In this document: positions 59,708 to 64,000 of the stretch, piece after piece | Position numbering within the stretch: position 1 is the stretch's first letter | How the letters are laid out: each line of letters opens with the position of its first letter | Assembly: GCA_022360175.1 (NCBI GenBank) | Contig: JAKSDI010000207.1 | Coordinates: forward strand, 1-64,000 | Direction of reading: 5' to 3' | DNA: 64,000 bases | Source: Chitinophagales bacterium | GTDB lineage: Bacteria; Bacteroidota; Bacteroidia; Chitinophagales; Saprospiraceae | Notes under the pieces: model-generated | What the model was told of the DNA's origin: nothing | What the model saw: only the letters and a program-made list of their open reading frames with translations | Database searches by the model: none | Position numbers and translations under genes: made by a program

Positions 59708-60598
59708 TCAAATATTGTCTTCTATTTCCTTGATAAACTCTTTTGCATCTGCCATTTTCATACCTTTTTCTGGATTCTTTTCAGTTGGCTTCAAGGATAT
59801 TTCATTGTGTTCAATTTGCTGTAATAATCCGTATGCCAAAATTTTCCCCCCAATAGTACAATCACATTGAATCGTATCTTCATTCAGTTTGATGTTTTTA
59901 TAACTTACGAGATCACCATTTATGAAAATCCTATATTCATGGGTTCTGCTCAGATGAAGAATTTTGATTTGCTCTTGTGAAAGCTGGGGCAACCTTTTTT
60001 TGTTGCTTATTGACAACAGAGATTGGGTCGCCTGATAAAATACTGTATTGACTGCTTCAATTTGCCCTAATAGAGCATTATTCTTTAACTTGATGATTGT
60101 ATAATATTCTTTCTGGTAATCTCTTCTTTTTCCATTGAAATCTGTAAACCAGAAAATTGATTCTTTCCCTAGACTGATAGGTAAGCCTTCTTTTTGAGCT
60201 TTTAATAGTTTCTCTTTATTACCTGAAACTAGTTCGCCTTCAGGGTTTAATCGTCCAATTATATATCCGTGTTGTGTTTTCTCTTGTAGTATCTCGATAA
60301 CCTCACGATAATTTCCGCTATGTAAACCTTTGTTCACCTTAGCTTTTAACTGCAATAATTCACCGTTAAATTTAAATTCTGTAGTGAAAAAATCTTCATT
60401 ATCGCTCAAATAATCTCTTAATAATTCATACTTATCCTGTGGGAATAACTTTGTCACAAGTTTTTCTCCAAAGTACTTTATTTCATTGAGTGAGTTTATA
60501 GATTCGCTCATAACTTCAAATGTATTTAATCCATACTTTTTGATTAGTGCTTGCCTTGTTTTTCCTAATTCTGCATACAAAGTCTGATATTCTGACAT
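59708..60598 (-). CDS. Unknown protein in the toxin-immunity cluster, 296 residues
   Basis: No signal peptide or membrane segment. The N-terminal part is helical (ELGKTRQALIKKYGLNTFEV). A central beta region carries WFTDFNGKRRDYQKEYYTII, then SLLSISNKKRLPQLSQEQIKIL, a DUF-like RIFINGDLVSYK strand pair and a charged tail (KPTEKNPEKGMKMADAKEFI). I do not recognise a family. 39 bp separates it from the next gene, so the two are probably co-transcribed. It may be an immunity factor or an accessory gene carried with the toxin tip. Confidence 0.6.
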   Translation of the reverse strand: MSEYQTLYAELGKTRQALIKKYGLNTFEVMSESINSLNEIKYFGEKLVTKLFPQDKYELLRDYLSDNEDFFTTEFKFNGELLQLKAKVNKGLHSGNYREVIEILQEKTQHGYIIGRLNPEGELVSGNKEKLLKAQKEGLPISLGKESIFWFTDFNGKRRDYQKEYYTIIKLKNNALLGQIEAVNTVFYQATQSLLSISNKKRLPQLSQEQIKILHLSRTHEYRIFINGDLVSYKNIKLNEDTIQCDCTIGGKILAYGLLQQIEHNEISLKPTEKNPEKGMKMADAKEFIKEIEDNI

Positions 60599-60693
60599 AT
60601 TGAAAAATTAGATCTATTGCAGAGCAATTCTTAGTGGATAATAAGTATCGTTAGTATAAGTAAGCGATCAAATTTGCTTCATTTACACCACCC

Positions 60694-61419
60694 TCAGGTA
60701 TGCTTAAACCCTTCCCATTCAGGATTTTCAATCCGCATCGTTTTTACAAACAAAGATTCTGTGAAATCCTCTCCTTGATGGAAGGGGATTAGGCAAATGC
60801 CAGTGATTTTTGATTTGAGAAGTGCAGAAGCTACCTTCTCATTTATCAAAAAAATACCAGGAATAGGGGCTGAAAAAAAATCTGGTAAAAGATGGGATTC
60901 TTTTAGATACAGAGCTTTAGTTTGTTTAGCTCCACCAAGCCCTTTTACATCAAGATAATCTTCGTAAGTACTTGCATGAATAGCTTCAAAGCGATTTTCT
61001 GTAAAAAAGAATCTTACAAAATTAGTTTTATAAAAATCAACATATTGATCAGGGCGTTCATAAAAATGCATTATAAAATACTCATGTCTTTCTCCTTTTT
61101 TTCCCACTATATTAATTGGAAATATTTGATATTTTCCTCCGATAAATTTACGAAAAACGGAAAGAAAGTTACTACTCAAAAGTAACAATGACGGATATGA
61201 GGTAAGATTACTTGAAAGTAAATCTGTTAATTTTGCTCTGTAACGTAATCGAAAGGTAGGCAATACTATTTTCGCTGTAGGAGGTATTATTGTGTATTTA
61301 TATTTTCCAAAGCTAAAATAGTTTTCATTTTCAGTATACATAGCTTCAACAGAAGGAGATGCACTACCCGTTATTTTTGTATTTGTTGATCGAGTAAGGA
61401 TATATAAATTGTTTTCCAT
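60694..61419 (-). CDS. Imm11-like (DUF1629-type) immunity protein, paralogue 3
   Basis: 241 residues. Shared family pattern: VLPTFRLRYRAKLTDLLSS, LLLLSSNFL, IFPINI, EYFIMHFYE, VDFYKTNFVRFF, and near the end IFLINEKVASALLKSKITGI. These match Imm11 proteins, in which an acidic-Ser turn and a late SEK...TG segment recur. Paralogous to the two genes upstream. It probably neutralises a variant of the toxin encoded upstream. An immunity-tail remnant lies just ahead of it at 61427-61486. Confidence 0.65.
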   Translation of the reverse strand: MENNLYILTRSTNTKITGSASPSVEAMYTENENYFSFGKYKYTIIPPTAKIVLPTFRLRYRAKLTDLLSSNLTSYPSLLLLSSNFLSVFRKFIGGKYQIFPINIVGKKGERHEYFIMHFYERPDQYVDFYKTNFVRFFFTENRFEAIHASTYEDYLDVKGLGGAKQTKALYLKESHLLPDFFSAPIPGIFLINEKVASALLKSKITGICLIPFHQGEDFTESLFVKTMRIENPEWEGFKHT

Positions 61420-61481
61420 AAAGGTTCTTAATCCATTTCAAGTTTTGAAACAGCTTTCAATAAATTTGTATATCTGCTTTG

Positions 61482-62147
61482 TCAGGAAACCTTTTTAAAC
61501 CTAAACCCACTAAGATTATGATTTTCTATCATTTCTTTAGACTTCTCTGAACAGAAAAAACCTCCATAGGGACTAGTCATCTTAAATAAATCAAATTCTA
61601 TTGATGGAGCAAGTTGAATGGTTTTTACTCTTACTGTTTGCGATAGCCCCCTTAACGACCTCAATACATCGAGATATTCAGGCTGATCTCTTAAACTAAT
61701 TTCTTCTATTTCAAGTAATCTCCCCTTCTCATCATACTTATTGGTCCATAAAAGGGAAAATGTAGACCTATCCCAATCAATAAACTCTTGTCTCAGGTTA
61801 GGAAAATAAAGCGCCCAGTAACGCATCTTACACTGAAAATGCCATACCTCAGATGGAAACCATTGTACATCATCTGTTACAACATTAGAGATAATTTCCT
61901 TTGCCTTTGAACTAAGCAAAAGAAATTTATCACCAAAAGGGACTTGGTCCATTAAGTCTGTCTTTTTCGCTGCTCCTTCTAATCGAAAAGGAGGCAGTTT
62001 TAGCTCAAACTCAATCTCTCCAAATCTAGGGATATCAGAATATAAATGATATTTTGATCCATCAATATCTTCTAGAAAACCATGTATTTGTCCGCCTGTA
62101 TTACCAATGACTTTAGGATCTACAGAGTAATTAATACGATATATCAT
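61482..62147 (-). CDS. Imm11-like immunity protein, paralogue 2
   Basis: 221 residues. LKLPPFRLEGAAKKTDLMDQ, PFGDKFLLLSSKAKEII, WFPSEVW, YWALYFPNLRQEFIDWDRSTF and the C-terminal GGFFCSEKSKEMIENHNLSGF. This is the clearest match of the three to the Imm11/DUF1629 pattern. 23 bp after the preceding gene, so co-transcribed. Immunity proteins of this type bind and block cognate nuclease tips (family knowledge). Confidence 0.7.
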   Translation of the reverse strand: MIYRINYSVDPKVIGNTGGQIHGFLEDIDGSKYHLYSDIPRFGEIEFELKLPPFRLEGAAKKTDLMDQVPFGDKFLLLSSKAKEIISNVVTDDVQWFPSEVWHFQCKMRYWALYFPNLRQEFIDWDRSTFSLLWTNKYDEKGRLLEIEEISLRDQPEYLDVLRSLRGLSQTVRVKTIQLAPSIEFDLFKMTSPYGGFFCSEKSKEMIENHNLSGFRFKKVS

Positions 62148-62170
62148 ATGTCGAGAAAATCAAGTATGAA

Positions 62171-62869
62171 TTACATCATATACATTTTACTTCGATCCAT
62201 CAGGAAAGTGTTATTTCCATTTATAGGTTTATAACATTGAAAACCTCTGAGACCTTCAAATTCAAGTTTTTCTTTTAACGTTTCGGAAATGTAAAAAGCT
62301 ATTTTTCCTATGCGTAATTTAAGTAAATCATAGGGCAGATTGTTCTTTAGCTTAAGAGTTCTAGTTTCGACACTTAAATGTATTTCCTTTTGATTTTGGT
62401 ATTCTTCTAAAGAATTGATCAATATCTCTTTTTTCTCTCTCTTTTTTTGATTTAAGCTTATAGAGGGAGGTCTGAGGTAGAACTCACTTCTTTTGAAGTC
62501 TACCGACTCATTACAAGTCTCATAAAAGTTAAGTAAAAAGTATTTGTATTCTTCGTTCTCCTTAAAAACACTAACAGGAAAAACTTCGTATGCTGAGGTA
62601 TTATATTCTTCTAAGATTGCCAAGAATTTTTGATTGCAGAGAATTGTGAAGTGGCTATTAAAAGGAATTGCCTTCAATACATCAGTTAAAATGGCATTTG
62701 GATGCAAAATTAACTTAGGCATTTTAATCACATCAATGGCTTTCATCTCGTTCTTGAGATTCCACACTGAATAAGAAGCGTTAAAATCATAATCTTGTTC
62801 AATAACAATATCAACTTGAGGAGATTGTTTTTCTTTTGCATCCTTCAATATAAGAGCATAGTAATTCAT
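62171..62869 (-). CDS. Imm11-like immunity protein, paralogue 1
   Basis: Start set at the ATG giving MNYYALILKD; an in-frame TTG seven codons earlier is less likely. 232 residues. IKMPKLILHPNAILTDVLKAIPF, FTILCNQKFLAIL, VFPVSVF, YKYFLLNFYE, VDFKRSEFYL and IAFYISETLKEKLEFEGLRGF follow the same order as the other two paralogues but are well diverged. It is the first gene after the toxin (118 bp) and hence the best candidate for the cognate immunity factor. Confidence 0.65.
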   Translation of the reverse strand: MNYYALILKDAKEKQSPQVDIVIEQDYDFNASYSVWNLKNEMKAIDVIKMPKLILHPNAILTDVLKAIPFNSHFTILCNQKFLAILEEYNTSAYEVFPVSVFKENEEYKYFLLNFYETCNESVDFKRSEFYLRPPSISLNQKKREKKEILINSLEEYQNQKEIHLSVETRTLKLKNNLPYDLLKLRIGKIAFYISETLKEKLEFEGLRGFQCYKPINGNNTFLMDRSKMYMM

Positions 62870-62986
62870 ATTATATTTTACTAATTTCAAGTTTTAGAGT
62901 AATAAAATGTAAATATAATTATCAGCTTGCCACAGATAGTTTAAAGTTACTCATAACAAGCCGATAATTTATTCACTATTAACAAT

Positions 62987-64000
62987 TTACCAAGTATAAT
63001 CAATGATAATATCATTAATATGTTGACTTGATTGTTCAACAGTATTCCTAAGATACGCTTGAAATCCTTCTAACGCTGTTGCTATTTCAGATGCTGTAGC
63101 GTTGGGATAAGTCTCTTCAAGATCATCAAGCAAATCTTCAATTTGATTATTATAGTTGTTATGATAACCTTGATGTCTAGAATTATGAATAGGTGTTCCA
63201 TTTCTAGGGTGATTCATATGAAAAGTAAAATCTCTGGAAGATGCTGCTTTTTGTACAACTGTATGGTTAGCAAAATTTTTGGGTATTAGATGATGCGCTT
63301 GAAATGAAGTCCAGTTCGGTCCTGTGATGTTCAAGATTTGCCTAAATGCTGTGCTCGTATTATGAGAGAAAGTTAATAATCCTGAGGCTTGCCTTGTAAT
63401 TTTTAAATTTTTATACACGCCTGGAGCAACTTCAATTGCAATTTTCACCCATCTACTGCCAGTAGCAACCCATCCTACAATGGGAATTGATGCTGCAAAA
63501 CTAATTGTAGCATTAACCCCATCTCCTTCTATCAAATACAAGGTTCCATTAACAAGGTCACAAGGTTCCCCCCATGCAGGGACTAAGCCGCAAATATCCA
63601 ATGCAGTATGAACAACCCCGCCAACCGTTTTCCAATAGGCTTCTAGTGCAATATCAGTTAAACATAATATACCACAAGTTTGCCCCGGATTATTGTTTTC
63701 CCACTCAGTGCGCAGAATGATACAATGGGTAATATACTGGATGTATAGGTCAGGATTATTGATAAAGTAATCCTCTACAATTTCATCCCTTTCATCATCC
63801 GTATAAGGCCCTTCTAGCTTTCCCCTTTCAACAAAAGCTAATACAGCTTTAGCAGCCTTACTTGCATTATCCTCAAAGCCTTTTTGTTCTACAAAATTGA
63901 AGGTTGAATTAGTAACATCCTTGGATTCCTCCGAGAAATCATTAGCATTCAAATACTCATAAATAAGTACCGAATAGCTAAAATACTGACCATTTGAATT
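62987..64000 (-). CDS. Polymorphic toxin C-terminus with AHH nuclease domain, N-terminus outside window
   Basis: The frame is open to the right edge (reading YFSYSVLIYEYLNAND just before the apparent TTG start at 63952), so the true gene continues beyond the window. 338 residues visible. A pre-toxin-like hydrophobic hinge at CDLVNGTLYLIEGDGVNATI ... IPIVGW is followed by the C-terminal AHH-type nuclease: QAHHLIPKNFANH, MNHPRNGTPIH and HQGYHNNYN. AHH enzymes belong to the HNH/Endo VII nucleases and cut DNA or RNA in rival cells. Three Imm11-like genes follow immediately. Delivery (T9SS, Rhs or T6SS) cannot be told without the N-terminus. Confidence 0.85.
   Translation of the reverse strand, partial: NSNGQYFSYSVLIYEYLNANDFSEESKDVTNSTFNFVEQKGFEDNASKAAKAVLAFVERGKLEGPYTDDERDEIVEDYFINNPDLYIQYITHCIILRTEWENNNPGQTCGILCLTDIALEAYWKTVGGVVHTALDICGLVPAWGEPCDLVNGTLYLIEGDGVNATISFAASIPIVGWVATGSRWVKIAIEVAPGVYKNLKITRQASGLLTFSHNTSTAFRQILNITGPNWTSFQAHHLIPKNFANHTVVQKAASSRDFTFHMNHPRNGTPIHNSRHQGYHNNYNNQIEDLLDDLEETYPNATASEIATALEGFQAYLRNTVEQSSQHINDIIIDYTW

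Overview
The window comes from the chromosome of a Bacteroidota, most likely a Saprospiria-type (Lewinella/Haliscomenobacter-like) bacterium. The evidence is at least five secreted proteins with C-terminal 'YPNP...' type IX secretion (T9SS) sorting domains, Bacteroidota-type promoters (TTG-N20-TAnnTTTG), a LytTR two-component pair, an AT-rich composition, and very large repeat-built surface proteins. Genus-level assignment is inference. No rRNA, tRNA or CRISPR array was seen.

Layout. (1) 1-14905, minus: one open frame of at least 4,968 codons whose C-terminus lies left of the window. It encodes a giant exported protein: N-terminal membrane anchor/signal, a CSLREAI-type beta-helix, four ~415-435-residue laminin-G-like/DUF8202-type blocks, five different modules each made of exactly four ~50-residue repeats set between calcium-binding thrombospondin type 3 (TSP3) stretches, a lamin-tail domain, and a 111-residue-period TSP3 array. 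(2) 15.1-18.2 kb: a gene-poor region holding an imperfect ~0.9 kb duplication. Each copy has the same promoter, a 25-26-residue micropeptide and a protein with a GC-GT-ICS motif; one copy is decayed. MITE-like elements lie between the copies. (3) 18.6-23.1 kb, minus: a helical-repeat protein, a LytTR response regulator and a membrane histidine kinase. (4) 23.7-27.0 kb, plus: a T9SS-exported zinc metalloprotease. (5) 27.2-32.7 kb, minus: an SxtJ / DUF5989 / SGNH hydrolase / carbamoyltransferase cluster, preceded by a SPOR-type envelope protein. (6) 33.0-37.0 kb, minus: three glycosyltransferases of the cell envelope. (7) 37.4-48.1 kb: a beta-helix lipoprotein, small conserved proteins, an M28 peptidase joined to a GH109-type oxidoreductase/glycosidase, and a gingipain-like C25 protease. 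(8) 48.5-50.6 kb: an orphan ModA and a REP-associated tyrosine transposase (RAYT) flanked by identical 40-bp repeats. (9) 50.6-56.5 kb, plus: a VCBS/ASPIC protein with 18 cysteine-containing PKD domains. (10) 57.1-64.0 kb, minus: small paralogues, then a polymorphic-toxin locus. An AHH-nuclease toxin C-terminus runs off the right edge and is followed by three Imm11-like immunity paralogues, two further candidate immunity genes and a decayed remnant.

Working together: the window is dominated by secretion and surface functions (adhesion, proteolysis, glycan modification) and by contact-dependent competition. It is peppered with small non-autonomous repeats: one MITE family in three copies, two further inverted-repeat elements, and RAYT-linked hairpins.
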